Positions 9,958 through 18,071 of a DNA stretch of 43,344 nucleotides are shown here, piece after piece (position 1 is the first letter of the stretch; each line of letters begins with the position of its first letter). The stretch comes from Kosakonia oryziphila (GTDB lineage: Bacteria > Pseudomonadota > Gammaproteobacteria > Enterobacterales > Enterobacteriaceae). The position numbers and the translations under genes are program-made. The stretch spans positions 1 through 43,344 of the forward strand of contig NZ_FMBC01000040.1 in the NCBI RefSeq assembly GCF_900094795.1. The letters run 5' to 3'. Under the pieces are notes generated by a model, which worked only from the letters and a program-made list of their open reading frames with translations, was not told where the DNA came from and did no database searches.

Positions 9958-10857
9958 ATGCTTTCAGGATTGCTAATTATTCTTCTGCCGCTGATCGTCG
10001 GCTACCTCATTCCCCTGCGTCATACAGCAGCTCTTAAACTGATCAATAAATTACTGAGCTGGATTGTTTACCTGATCCTGTTTTTTATGGGGATAAGCCT
10101 CGCATTCCTCGACAATCTCAGCGCCAATCTGCTGTCGATATTTCACTATTCAGCGGTAAGCATCGTGGTGATCCTGCTGTGCAATGCCGTTGCATTGTTA
10201 TGGCTGGAGCGTACTCTACCTTGGCAGCACCAACATCAGCAGGAAAAACTGCCTTCGCGCCTTGCCATGGCGCTGGAATCCCTGCGTCTGTGCGGCGTGG
10301 TGGTCGCCGGTTTTGCCATTGGCCTCAGCGGGCTGGCGTTTTTACAGCATGCCACTCAAGCCAGCGAATATACGCTGATCTTCCTGTTATTGCTGGTCGG
10401 TATCCAGCTACGTAACAGCGGTATGACGCTGAAGCAGATTGTCCTCAACCGCCGCGGAATGATTATCGCCGTGGTGGTAGTGCTCAGTTCGCTGGTCGGC
10501 GGCGCAATCAACGCATTACTGCTTGGCCTGCCGCTCCGGACAGGTCTGGCGATGGCCTCCGGTTTTGGCTGGTATTCGCTGTCAGGGATTTTGCTGACCG
10601 AATCTTTTGGCCCGGTCATTGGCAGCGCAACTTTCTTTAATGATCTGGCGCGCGAACTGATCGCCATTATGCTAATCCCCGGCTTAGTACGCCGCAGCCG
10701 CTCCACGGCGCTAGGCCTATGCGGTGCAACGTCAATGGATTTTACTCTGCCGGTACTCCAGCGAAGCGGCGGTCTGGAGCTGGTGCCTGCGGCCATTGTT
10801 CATGGTTTTATCCTCAGCCTGCTGGTGCCATTGCTCATGGCCTTCTTCTCTGCCTGA
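9958..10857 (+). CDS. lysO: L-lysine exporter LysO
   Basis: The 299-residue polytopic inner-membrane protein exports L-lysine and thialysine. About eight hydrophobic helices are visible, starting LSGLLIILLPLIVGYLIPL. The frame is open from an ATG at 9868, but the start at 9958 gives exactly the E. coli LysO length, has an AAGGA about 12 bp upstream, and begins directly with the first helix, so I prefer it. E. coli lysO is ArgR-regulated; I did not find a convincing ARG box here. Confidence 0.9.
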   Translation: MLSGLLIILLPLIVGYLIPLRHTAALKLINKLLSWIVYLILFFMGISLAFLDNLSANLLSIFHYSAVSIVVILLCNAVALLWLERTLPWQHQHQQEKLPSRLAMALESLRLCGVVVAGFAIGLSGLAFLQHATQASEYTLIFLLLLVGIQLRNSGMTLKQIVLNRRGMIIAVVVVLSSLVGGAINALLLGLPLRTGLAMASGFGWYSLSGILLTESFGPVIGSATFFNDLARELIAIMLIPGLVRRSRSTALGLCGATSMDFTLPVLQRSGGLELVPAAIVHGFILSLLVPLLMAFFSA

Positions 10858-10890
10858 TACCTCTTTGGCGGTAACTTTTTGCCGCCAAAA

Positions 10891-10904
10891 TTGCGCTAAA
10901 TCAA
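10891..10904 (+). promoter_or_regulatory. Candidate FNR site upstream of hcp
   Basis: TTGCG-CTAA-ATCAA matches the FNR palindrome TTGAT-N4-ATCAA at 8 of 10 positions. It is centred about 70 bp upstream of the likely hcp transcription start (a CATAAT -10 lies near 10954). An upstream, non-canonical FNR position is what I recall for the E. coli hcp promoter. Anaerobic induction of hcp by FNR is established in E. coli. Confidence 0.6.
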
Positions 10905-10963
10905 TCTCCCTGTAAGTTGCACCGAAAAGCGCTTTTAAGGCTTCGCTCACCAGCATAATCTTA

Positions 10964-10986
10964 AACATGCATTTAAAATATAACTT
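10964..10986 (+). promoter_or_regulatory. NsrR operator in the hcp promoter
   Basis: The first half AAcATGCATTT matches the 11-bp NsrR motif AANATGCATTT exactly. After one spacer base the second half (aaatataactt) keeps about 7 of 10 conserved positions of the inverted copy. It lies 20 bp before the hcp start codon, between the -10 and the ribosome-binding site. hcp is among the most strongly NsrR-repressed genes in E. coli, so NO-dependent derepression is likely conserved. Confidence 0.7.
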
Positions 10987-11005
10987 TAACTGTGAAGGTG
11001 TGACC

Positions 11006-12658
11006 ATGTTTTGTGTGCAATGTGAACAAACCATTCGAACCCCGGCAGGTAATGGCTGTGCCTACGCGCAGGGGATGTGCGGTAAAACCGCCGAAACATC
11101 CGACCTCCAGGATTTGCTGATTGCCGCGTTACAAGGGCTCTCTGCCTGGGCCTGCAAAGCCCGTGACTACGATCTGATCGATCATGAAATCGACAATTTC
11201 GCGCCACGTGCCTTCTTCTCGACGCTGACCAACGTAAACTTCGACTCCGTACGCATTGTCGGTTACGCCCGTGAAGCGATCGCCAAACGTGAAGCGCTGA
11301 AAGCGCTCTGCCTTTCTATCGACCCGAACGCCAGTGTTGATAACCCGATGGCTGAGCTGCAACTGGTCAGCGACGATCTGGGTGAATTACAGCGCCAGGC
11401 AGCAGAATTCACACCAAACAAAGACAAAGCCACGATTGGCGAAAATATCCTTGGTCTGCGCCTGCTCTGCCTGTACGGCCTGAAAGGCGCAGCCGCCTAT
11501 ATGGAACATGCACACGTTCTCGGGCAGTACGACAACGATATTTATGCCCGCTACCATAAAATTATGGCCTGGCTGGGTACCTGGCCTGCGGACATGAACG
11601 CTCTGCTCGAATGTTCGATGGAAATTGGCCAGATGAACTTCAGCATCATGAGCATCCTCGATGCCGGCGAAACCAGCACTTACGGCCATCCAACGCCAAC
11701 CCAGGTAAACGTTAAAGCCGTCGCCGGGAAATGCATTTTAATCTCCGGTCACGACCTGAAAGATCTCTATAACCTGCTGCAACAGACCGAAGGCACCGGC
11801 GTTAACGTCTATACCCACGGTGAAATGTTGCCGGCACATGGTTATCCTGAACTGCGTAAATTCAAACATCTGGTCGGCAACTACGGTAGCGGCTGGCAGA
11901 ACCAGCAAGTGGAATTCGCCCGCTTCCCAGGCCCGATCGTGATGACCTCCAACTGCATCATCGATCCAACCGTCGGTTCTTATGACGACCGCATCTGGAC
12001 CCGCAGCATTGTTGGCTGGCCGGGCGTGAACCACCTCGAAGGCGACGATTTTGCACCGGTGATCCGCCAGGCACAGCAAATGTCCGGTTTCCCGTTCAGC
12101 GAAATTGAACATCTGATCACCGTCGGGTTTGGTCGTCAGACCCTGCTTGGCGCGGTGGATTCGCTGATAGACCTGGTGAGCCGCGAAAAACTGCGCCACG
12201 TCTTCCTCGTCGGCGGCTGCGACGGCGCTCGCGGCGAACGTAATTACTTCACCGATTTTGCCACCCAGGTGCCGGATGACTGTCTGATCCTGACGCTGGC
12301 CTGCGGTAAATATCGCTTCAACAAACTCGACTTCGGCAACATCGAAGGGCTGCCGCGTCTGATCGATGCTGGTCAGTGTAATGACGCTTATTCGGCGATT
12401 ATTCTGGCAGTGACGCTGGCGGAAAAACTGGGCTGCGGCGTGAATGACCTGCCGCTATCGCTGGTGCTCTCCTGGTTTGAACAGAAAGCGATCGTCATCC
12501 TGCTGACCCTGCTGTCGCTGGGCGTCACCAATATCGTTACCGGGCCAACCGCGCCGGGCTTCCTGACACCGGATCTGCTGGCCGTGCTGAATGAGAAATT
12601 TGGCCTGCGCCAGGTCACAACCGTTGAACAGGATATGCGGCAGTTGTTGAGCGCATAA
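11006..12658 (+). CDS. hcp: Hydroxylamine reductase / hybrid cluster protein Hcp
   Basis: The 550-residue protein carries a [4Fe-4S] cluster and a hybrid Fe-S-O cluster. The N-terminal cysteines C3, C6, C18 and C25 follow the class II spacing (CVQC ... [11 protein letters not shown]), and C-terminal ligands lie in [12 protein letters not shown] and LACGKYRF. In E. coli it reduces NO to N2O and acts in protein S-nitrosylation during nitrate respiration. The frame is open from 10967, but the ATG at 11006 has a GAAGGTG site upstream and gives the family length. hcr follows after 10 bp. Confidence 0.96.
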   Translation: MFCVQCEQTIRTPAGNGCAYAQGMCGKTAETSDLQDLLIAALQGLSAWACKARDYDLIDHEIDNFAPRAFFSTLTNVNFDSVRIVGYAREAIAKREALKALCLSIDPNASVDNPMAELQLVSDDLGELQRQAAEFTPNKDKATIGENILGLRLLCLYGLKGAAAYMEHAHVLGQYDNDIYARYHKIMAWLGTWPADMNALLECSMEIGQMNFSIMSILDAGETSTYGHPTPTQVNVKAVAGKCILISGHDLKDLYNLLQQTEGTGVNVYTHGEMLPAHGYPELRKFKHLVGNYGSGWQNQQVEFARFPGPIVMTSNCIIDPTVGSYDDRIWTRSIVGWPGVNHLEGDDFAPVIRQAQQMSGFPFSEIEHLITVGFGRQTLLGAVDSLIDLVSREKLRHVFLVGGCDGARGERNYFTDFATQVPDDCLILTLACGKYRFNKLDFGNIEGLPRLIDAGQCNDAYSAIILAVTLAEKLGCGVNDLPLSLVLSWFEQKAIVILLTLLSLGVTNIVTGPTAPGFLTPDLLAVLNEKFGLRQVTTVEQDMRQLLSA

Positions 12659-12668
12659 GGAGATAACG

Positions 12669-13637
12669 ATGACCATGCCAACCCCTCAATGCCCGTGGCG
12701 CATGCAGGTTCACCATATCCGTCAGGAAACGCCGGATGTCTGGACGCTGTCGCTGTTATGCCACGATTACTACCCGTATCGCGCCGGGCAGTACGCGCTG
12801 GTAAGCATTCGCAACAGTGCCGACACGCTGCGTGCTTACACGCTTTCATCCACGCCGGGCGTGAGCGAATACATTACGCTGACTGTTCGTCGTATTGATG
12901 ATGGCGCAGGTTCCCGGTGGCTGACCCGGGAGGTAAAACGCGGCGATTATCTGTGGCTTTCCGATGCACAGGGAGAATTTACCTGTGATAAGGAACCGAA
13001 CGATAAGTTGTTGCTGCTGGCGGCAGGGTGTGGCGTGACACCGATTATGTCGATGCGTCGCTGGCTGGCGAAGTATCGACCACAGACCGATGTGCAGGTG
13101 ATCTTCAACGTACGTTCGCCGCAGGATGTAATTTTCGCCGACGAATGGCGTGAATACCCTGTCACGCTGGTGGCAGAAAATAACGCCAGCGCCGGTTTTG
13201 CCTCTGGCCGTCTGAGCCGCGAACTGCTCAGCCAGGTGCCGGATCTGGCCGCGCGCACGGTGATGACCTGCGGCCCGGCACCGTATATGGATTGGGTTGA
13301 GAGCGAAGTGAAAACGCTGGGCGTAACGCGTTTCTTTAAAGAGAAATTCTTTACCCCTGTCGCGCAGGCTGCCACCAGTGGGTTGAAGTTCAACAAACTC
13401 TCGCCGATGAAAACTTTCTATGCGCCGGTAGGCAGCACGCTGCTGGAAGCGATGGAGAGCAATAAGGTGCCAGTAAATGCCGCCTGCCGCGCCGGGGTTT
13501 GCGGATGTTGTAAGACGCAGGTGATTTCCGGAGAGTATAGCGTTAGCAGCACCATGACGCTGACGGAGCAAGAGATTACCGATGGTTATGTGCTGGCCTG
13601 CTCCTGCCATCCACAAGGGGATTTGGTGCTGGCATAA
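12669..13637 (+). CDS. hcr: NADH oxidoreductase Hcr
   Basis: The 322-residue electron donor for Hcp has an FAD-binding reductase domain (RAYTLSSTPG near 57), an NAD-binding domain (AAGCGVTPIMSM near 117) and a C-terminal plant-type [2Fe-2S] ferredoxin domain with CRAGVCGCCKTQ and a later Cys. The length equals E. coli Hcr. It overlaps no gene but lies 10 bp after hcp behind an AAGGAGAT ribosome-binding site, so the two are cotranscribed; a strong terminator follows. Confidence 0.96.
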   Translation: MTMPTPQCPWRMQVHHIRQETPDVWTLSLLCHDYYPYRAGQYALVSIRNSADTLRAYTLSSTPGVSEYITLTVRRIDDGAGSRWLTREVKRGDYLWLSDAQGEFTCDKEPNDKLLLLAAGCGVTPIMSMRRWLAKYRPQTDVQVIFNVRSPQDVIFADEWREYPVTLVAENNASAGFASGRLSRELLSQVPDLAARTVMTCGPAPYMDWVESEVKTLGVTRFFKEKFFTPVAQAATSGLKFNKLSPMKTFYAPVGSTLLEAMESNKVPVNAACRAGVCGCCKTQVISGEYSVSSTMTLTEQEITDGYVLACSCHPQGDLVLA

Positions 13638-13655
13638 TGCTTTCTGCGTAAAATA

Positions 13656-13685
13656 AAACGCCCTTCCTGTGTGGAGGGCGTTTTC
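13656..13685 (+). terminator. Rho-independent terminator after hcr
   Basis: Stem aaacgccct / agggcgttt with loop tcctgtgtgg is followed by TTTT, 18 bp after the hcr stop. It also faces the end of the convergent DoxX gene. Confidence 0.85.
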
Positions 13686-13740
13686 CAGGTCTCATTGACC
13701 GGGTATTGTCTTGACGATCCGGCTCTCTGTTAACGCTGTA

Positions 13741-14169
13741 CTACTTCCACGCCGGAGCCACGGAATAGCGGCCCGCGCCAATAAAAGCAATCACCAGCGC
13801 AGCAATAAAGAAGTAAACAATACTCTCAATCGCCCACGCGCCAGTCGCATCCAGAGTACCCGTTTTACCAATGCCAACCAGTAACCACGCCACTACCATA
13901 GTAAACGCCAGCACCAGCGCGGAAGGACGGGTCAGAACGCCCAGAATGATCAGGATCGGGCACAGCACTTCGCCAATCAGCACGCCATAAGCAATAAAAC
14001 CCGGCAACCCTTTTGACACCAGCATACCCGCAATACCATCAATACCGCCGATTAATTTATGCAGCCCGTGAAACAACATCAATCCGCCAACCAACAAACG
14101 CAGTAATAGTCGGCCAAGATCTTCATGTGAAAACATATTATTAACTGCATTTAACAATGATTTAACCAT
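13741..14169 (-). CDS. DoxX family membrane protein
   Basis: The 142-residue protein has four predicted membrane helices and the DoxX signature region LLRLLVGGLMLFHGLHKL near the N terminus, with LIGEVLCPILIILGVLTR in the middle. DoxX-like proteins are inner-membrane proteins of poorly defined role, some tied to thiosulfate or redox stress. E. coli has no gene here between hcr and poxB. The right end of this gene's upstream region is where a Tn3-derived element inserted (from 14209), 40 bp from the start codon, so its promoter may be altered. Confidence 0.85.
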   Translation of the reverse strand: MVKSLLNAVNNMFSHEDLGRLLLRLLVGGLMLFHGLHKLIGGIDGIAGMLVSKGLPGFIAYGVLIGEVLCPILIILGVLTRPSALVLAFTMVVAWLLVGIGKTGTLDATGAWAIESIVYFFIAALVIAFIGAGRYSVAPAWK

Positions 14170-14203
14170 TTGAAATGATTCCCGTTTTCATCGATCCTTG
14201 TCA

Positions 14204-14208
14204 GAGTA
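14204..14208. repeat. Target-site duplication GAGTA, left copy
   Basis: The five bases directly before the left inverted repeat at 14209 are GAGTA, identical to 16199-16203 directly after the right inverted repeat. A 5-bp duplication is the hallmark of Tn3-family transposition. Confidence 0.9.
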
Positions 14209-14246
14209 GGAGTTTGAGGTTCAATCGTGTAAAAAACCACGATAAC
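14209..14246 (+). repeat. Left terminal inverted repeat of the Tn3-family element
   Basis: Begins ggagtttgaggttcaatc and ends cacgataac. Compared with the reverse complement of 16161-16198 there are 7 mismatches in 38 positions and no gaps. It lies 40 bp upstream of the DoxX start codon. Confidence 0.9.
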
Positions 14247-14349
14247 AGCCTAACAAATTGTTTTTATTAAAAATAAAATTCCTGTTTTGATCTGTGTGAA
14301 TGATTTGTTTTTTAGCTTTATTTAAGAAACCCGGTATCAACCGGGCTTA

Positions 14350-14556
14350 GAGCCTATCCCATTAGGCTATTTTATTTGCCATTTTGGTCCTGGGCAGTGC
14401 TCACACAAAATGCCATAACATTTTGAACGCCGCTTGCGGCGGCCCTTTAGGGCGAGCGAAGCGAGTCATCCTCACGTATTGAGTGTACGCTCCGGTTGTT
14501 GCGCGCTGTCCGTGCCCAAACTGGCTGCAACAATATACGCCTACTGGGCCAGGCTC
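14350..14556. mobile_element. 207-bp MITE-like element nested in the Tn3-family element
   Basis: The ends are imperfect inverted repeats starting gagcct and running gagcctatcccattaggc on the left against gagcctggcccagtaggc (reverse complement) on the right, 15 of 18 matching. TTA flanks both sides (14347-14349 and 14557-14559), fitting a 3-bp duplication of the TNA type used by some IS5-family groups. There is no transposase frame inside. The right end stops 5 bp short of the 141-codon gene. Confidence 0.65.
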
Positions 14557-14561
14557 TTACT

Positions 14562-14987
14562 CTATTCCTTATCTACCATCTCGACACGAATGGCGTTTGG
14601 GTTTTCATCAACACCCACCGATACTGTGACATTCGGATCTTTGCCTATCCAGCAATCCCCATTGCTATTGCACATTCCTGTTTTTTTATACCCGTTTTTC
14701 TCCAGGTAGGAGTCAATTTGGCTTGAATCCGTTGTGCCGGAAAATATCGCCTGATAAATCAGTGCAGGATTAGGTCCGGACACATTGCTGTAATGGAAGC
14801 GGTAGGCGTTACTGACGCGAGGCATATTTTTAAGCAATTCCGGAGTATAAAAATTATATTCCTTCTTATCTTGTTCTGTATAATCAGCACCATCAGCAAA
14901 TTCCATTCTTAGATATTTTAAGCCATAAAAAATACTAATTACGCATACCACCAGAACGGCCAACATAATCTTCACTGACTTCTTCAT
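14562..14987 (-). CDS. Membrane-anchored small protein, candidate immunity protein (transposon cargo)
   Basis: The 141-residue protein has one N-terminal membrane helix (about 6-25, VKIMLAVLVVCVISIFYGL) after MKKS, then a soluble, probably periplasmic, domain with two Cys (MCNSNGDCW near 105). I do not recognise a named family. Its ATG overlaps the stop of the upstream gene (ATGA, 4 bp), so translation is coupled. A small membrane-tethered partner behind a soluble protein is the usual layout of periplasmic effector/immunity pairs; that role is inference only. A MITE-like element abuts its stop codon. Confidence 0.7.
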   Translation of the reverse strand: MKKSVKIMLAVLVVCVISIFYGLKYLRMEFADGADYTEQDKKEYNFYTPELLKNMPRVSNAYRFHYSNVSGPNPALIYQAIFSGTTDSSQIDSYLEKNGYKKTGMCNSNGDCWIGKDPNVTVSVGVDENPNAIRVEMVDKE

Positions 14988-15685
14988 GCTCGCGGTTCTC
15001 CCCTGCCAAAACGGATAAAGCCCCGATTAGGGTCAATAATACGGACATCTTCAGATTTCCACCTGTTATAAGGAGTGATGGTTTTCATGAAGTTTGGTAA
15101 TTGCCCAAAGTGTGGTCTGCTGTTGGGAAAATGGGCAGGATCAGGGAACAGCAGTGGCTTAAAAGTTTCATTTTTCCATGAGCCTATTTTTCCGTAATGA
15201 TCCCACCGTTTTAAAGCCTCTTTCTTGCTTACCGGTTTCAGGTAGCTGAACACGTTGTTCATACACGACATCACCCGGTAGAAACCGAGCAGGTCCGATA
15301 CCAGATCTTCACCGCTGAATCCGCTATCAGTAGCCCAGCTGAAAGGGAAAGAACCCTGAAGCCCCTCAAACCTTCGGGCTACTGTCATCATCATGGCCAG
15401 AGCAATGCTTTGTTTTTGATGATATGGCAGGCCTTTTTTGAGGCGCCAGGTAATTGATTTACCGACCGTCAGACGACGCTTGAGACCAACCATTGATTGT
15501 TTATATGTAACATTATAAGTTTCCCCGCTTTGGGATTCACCCCGCAGCATTTGAGCCCACATATTTCGGATATCTGTACCCTGCGCATGTCCGAGATCCA
15601 CCCAGCCCAATACTTCCGTATATATCAATCCGTATGAACTTCTTTGTGCCAGATTACCATCAATAATTTCGCTTCTTATACTCAT
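14984..15685 (-). CDS. Uncharacterised cytosolic-type protein, candidate effector (transposon cargo)
   Basis: The 233-residue protein has no signal peptide or membrane helix. Motifs that stand out are YTEVLGWVDLGHAQG (near 22-36), DSGFSGEDLVSDLLGFYR (near 122-139) and LLFPDPAHFPNSRPHFG (near 178-194). The conserved-looking His, Asp, Ser and Glu residues could be catalytic, but I cannot assign an enzyme class. I recall similar uncharacterised proteins in E. coli and relatives, without a firm name. GGAAGG precedes the ATG by about 9 bp. It is the first gene of the coupled operon inside the Tn3-derived element; no Tn3 resistance-type cargo is present. Confidence 0.75.
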   Translation of the reverse strand: MSIRSEIIDGNLAQRSSYGLIYTEVLGWVDLGHAQGTDIRNMWAQMLRGESQSGETYNVTYKQSMVGLKRRLTVGKSITWRLKKGLPYHQKQSIALAMMMTVARRFEGLQGSFPFSWATDSGFSGEDLVSDLLGFYRVMSCMNNVFSYLKPVSKKEALKRWDHYGKIGSWKNETFKPLLFPDPAHFPNSRPHFGQLPNFMKTITPYNRWKSEDVRIIDPNRGFIRFGRGEPRA

Positions 15686-15820
15686 CCTTATTTCCCTTCC
15701 ATTTGGTATCAGACATCAGTTATTGAACCGATATTTTCCGTTTTCTTTATAAATTAAGATGCTACTTTAGCATTAATTTTTATGCTGCCAGAAATAATTA
15801 CGATAAGAAAAGCTACCAAC

Positions 15821-15892
15821 TTAATCGGTACGCTTTTTCAGACGAAAATAGGTAGCACGAGAGATACCTGTTTTCTCCGCCACCATTTTCAA
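15821..15892 (-). pseudogene. tnpR: Remnant of Tn3-family resolvase TnpR, C-terminal end
   Basis: Reading the minus strand to a TAA at 15821-15823 gives ALKMVAEKTGISRATYFRLK-K, which is the C-terminal helix-turn-helix of serine resolvases. Everything N-terminal, including the catalytic serine domain, is missing; at about 15885 the sequence passes into the tnpA remnant on the opposite strand. The strand fits the divergent tnpR/tnpA order of the Tn3 subgroup. Confidence 0.75.
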
Positions 15893-16165
15893 TGCTACCG
15901 TGAAGGGCAGGAAGATCAGTTGGGTGCGCTTGGTCTTGTCACTAACTCGGTAGTACTGTGGAATTCTCTTTATATGCAGGAGGCGCTTTCACACCTTCGC
16001 TCAACAGGCGAAACGCCAGAGGATAAGCATATTGCCCGGCTTTCGCCACTGATGCACGGTCATATCAACATGCTGGGGCACTATACGTTTACCCTGCCGG
16101 AAGAGATTTTGAAGGGAGAATTGAGGTCAATAAATTTCAATTTAAACAATGAATTATCTTCTTAA
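15880..16165 (+). pseudogene. tnpA: Remnant of Tn3-family transposase TnpA, C-terminal end
   Basis: The plus-strand frame from about 15880 reads HFQCYREGQEDQLGALGLV, then AVVLWNSLYMQEAL-like and LSPLMHGHINMLGHYTFTLP blocks to the stop at 16165. These are the conserved last ~95 residues of Tn3-family transposases (about 1000 residues when intact). The stop codon lies inside the right terminal repeat, as in Tn3. The frame is open upstream to an ATG at 15782, but that part is antisense to the tnpR remnant and not TnpA. Confidence 0.9.
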
Positions 16166-16198
16166 CGTGTTTTTTTACACTATTGGACCTCAGACCCC
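16161..16198 (-). repeat. Right terminal inverted repeat of the Tn3-family element
   Basis: Reads cttaacgtg ... ggacctcagacccc, the outward end of a Tn3-type terminal repeat. The final five bases of the tnpA remnant fall within it. It is followed by the GAGTA duplication. Confidence 0.92.
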
Positions 16199-16203
16199 GA
16201 GTA
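16199..16203. repeat. Target-site duplication GAGTA, right copy
   Basis: Identical to 14204-14208. Together with the terminal repeats this shows that the element arrived as a unit by transposition and not by separate rearrangements. Confidence 0.9.
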
Positions 16204-16278
16204 TTACGGAATGTAACTGAAATAAACCCCTGTTTTAAAAAAGGACATCGTTAATCTCATGGCAGGGAGAATCATTGA

Positions 16279-16285
16279 CTAAGCT
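16279..16285 (+). promoter_or_regulatory. Candidate sigma-S type -10 element of poxB
   Basis: CTAAGCT followed by TGTAAGC lies about 30 bp upstream of the poxB start codon and resembles the CTAAACT -10 that I recall for E. coli poxB, an RpoS-dependent gene. It is 76 bp downstream of the transposon target site, so the core promoter was probably spared. Confidence 0.45.
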
Positions 16286-16315
16286 TGTAAGCAAGATCAC
16301 AAAAAGGAGCTTTCC

Positions 16316-18034
16316 ATGAAACAGACTGTGGCTGCTTATATTGCTAAAACCCTTGAACAAGCGGGTGTTAAACGGATTTGGGGAGTAACCGGCGATTCTC
16401 TTAACGGGCTGAGCGACAGCCTGAATCGCATGGGCACTATTCACTGGATGCCGACGCGTCATGAAGAAGTCGCCGCCTTCGCCGCCGGAGCGGAAGCACA
16501 ACTGACCGGGGAGCTGGCCGTTTGTGCCGGTTCGTGTGGGCCGGGAAATTTGCATCTGATCAACGGCCTTTTCGATTGCCACCGCAACCACGTTCCGGTG
16601 CTGGCAATTGCCGCCCACATTCCCTCAAGCGAAATCGGTAGCGGCTACTTCCAGGAAACCCATCCCCAGGAGCTGTTTCGCGAATGTAGCCACTATTGCG
16701 AACTGGTTTCCAATCCGGAACAGATCCCGCAGGTGCTGGCGATCGCCATGCGCAAAGCCGTGCTTAATAAAGGCGTTTCCGTCGTTGTACTGCCTGGCGA
16801 CGTGGCGCTGAAACCCGCGCCGGAAAGCGCCAGCAGCCACTGGTACAGTGCGCCGCAACCGGTGGTCACACCGACACAAGAAGAGTTACAAAAACTGGCG
16901 CAGTTGCTGCGCTACTCCAGCAATATCGCCCTGATGTGCGGTAGCGGCTGCGCTGGCGCGCACAAAGTGCTGTTGGCTTTCGCCGGGAAACTGAATGCGC
17001 CCATCGTTCACGCGATGCGTGGTAAAGAGCATGTGGAGTACGACAACCCGTACGATGTCGGCATGACCGGGCTGATTGGCTTCTCTTCCGGGTTCCACAC
17101 CATGATGAATGCCGATACCTTAGTGCTGCTCGGCACACAATTCCCCTATCGCGCCTTCTACCCCACCGATGCCAAAATCATCCAGATCGATATCAATCCG
17201 GCCAGCATTGGCGCGCACAGTAAAGTGGATATGGCGCTGGTAGGTGATATCAAAGCCACTCTTGCCGCGTTGCTGCCGTTGCTGGAAGAAAAAACCGATC
17301 GCCGCTTCCTTGATAAAGCGCTGGCGGATTACCGTGAAGCCCGCAAAGGGCTGGATGATTTAGCGAAGCCGAGCGAGAAATCAATTCACCCGCAATATCT
17401 GGCGCAGCAAATCAGCCATTTTGCCGCTGATGACGCGATTTTCACCTGTGATGTCGGTACGCCAACGGTGTGGGCTGCGCGATATCTTAAAATGAACGGC
17501 AAGCGCCGCCTGATCGGTTCCTTTAACCATGGTTCGATGGCCAACGCCATGCCGCAGGCGCTCGGCGCAAAAGCGACCTACCCGGAAAGACAGGTCGTGG
17601 CACTCTGCGGCGACGGCGGTTTCAGCATGCTGATGGGCGATTTTCTCTCCGTTGTGCAGATGAAGCTGCCGCTGAAAATTATCGTCTTTAATAACAGCGT
17701 ACTCGGCTTTGTGGCGATGGAGATGAAAGTAGGCGGATACTTAACCGACGGTACGGAGTTACAGGACACCAACTTTGCCCGCATCGCCGAGGCTTGCGGC
17801 ATTACCGGGATCCGCGTGGAGAAATCCGCCGAGGTTGACGAAGCGCTCCAGCGCGCCTTCTCGATCGATGGCCCGGTGCTGGTAGATGTTACTGTTGCCA
17901 AAGAAGAACTGGCGATCCCGCCGCAAATCAAACTGGAGCAGGCCAAAGGCTTCAGCCTCTATATGATGCGCGCCATTATCAGCGGACGCGGCGATGAAGT
18001 CATCGAACTGGCGAAAACCAACTGGCTCAGGTAA
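16316..18034 (+). CDS. poxB: Pyruvate dehydrogenase (ubiquinone) / pyruvate oxidase PoxB
   Basis: The 572-residue thiamine-diphosphate and FAD flavoprotein decarboxylates pyruvate to acetate and CO2 and passes electrons to ubiquinone at the inner membrane. E50 in PTRHEE activates the cofactor; the GDG...NN thiamine motif is CGDGGFSML ... IIVFNNS near 434-462. The C-terminal tail ([20 protein letters not shown]) matches the lipid-activated membrane-binding peptide. Length equals E. coli PoxB. AAAAAGGAG precedes the ATG. ltaE, ybjT and ybjS follow on the same strand. Confidence 0.97.
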   Translation: MKQTVAAYIAKTLEQAGVKRIWGVTGDSLNGLSDSLNRMGTIHWMPTRHEEVAAFAAGAEAQLTGELAVCAGSCGPGNLHLINGLFDCHRNHVPVLAIAAHIPSSEIGSGYFQETHPQELFRECSHYCELVSNPEQIPQVLAIAMRKAVLNKGVSVVVLPGDVALKPAPESASSHWYSAPQPVVTPTQEELQKLAQLLRYSSNIALMCGSGCAGAHKVLLAFAGKLNAPIVHAMRGKEHVEYDNPYDVGMTGLIGFSSGFHTMMNADTLVLLGTQFPYRAFYPTDAKIIQIDINPASIGAHSKVDMALVGDIKATLAALLPLLEEKTDRRFLDKALADYREARKGLDDLAKPSEKSIHPQYLAQQISHFAADDAIFTCDVGTPTVWAARYLKMNGKRRLIGSFNHGSMANAMPQALGAKATYPERQVVALCGDGGFSMLMGDFLSVVQMKLPLKIIVFNNSVLGFVAMEMKVGGYLTDGTELQDTNFARIAEACGITGIRVEKSAEVDEALQRAFSIDGPVLVDVTVAKEELAIPPQIKLEQAKGFSLYMMRAIISGRGDEVIELAKTNWLR

Positions 18035-18071
18035 AACAGATGCTTAACCTGGGCCAGAGAAAGGAAATGCC

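Larger units (their letters stand above)
14209..16198. mobile_element. Internally deleted Tn3-family transposon carrying a two-gene operon
   Basis: The 1990-bp unit is bounded by 38-bp inverted repeats (14209-14246 and 16161-16198) that match at 31 of 38 positions, and is flanked by identical GAGTA duplications. The right end resembles the Tn3 terminal repeat (cttaacgtg ... cagacccc). Inside, from left to right, are a 207-bp MITE-like insertion, two genes on the minus strand, and fused remnants of tnpR (minus) and tnpA (plus). This keeps the divergent Tn3 order tnpR-res-tnpA but lacks nearly all of both genes. It cannot move itself but could be mobilised in trans by a Tn3-like TnpA. Confidence 0.92.

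Noticed and set aside
15782-15880. Plus-strand start of a 127-codon ORF leading into the TnpA remnant
   Set aside because: The first 33 codons are antisense to the resolvase remnant and do not resemble TnpA; only the later part is transposase.
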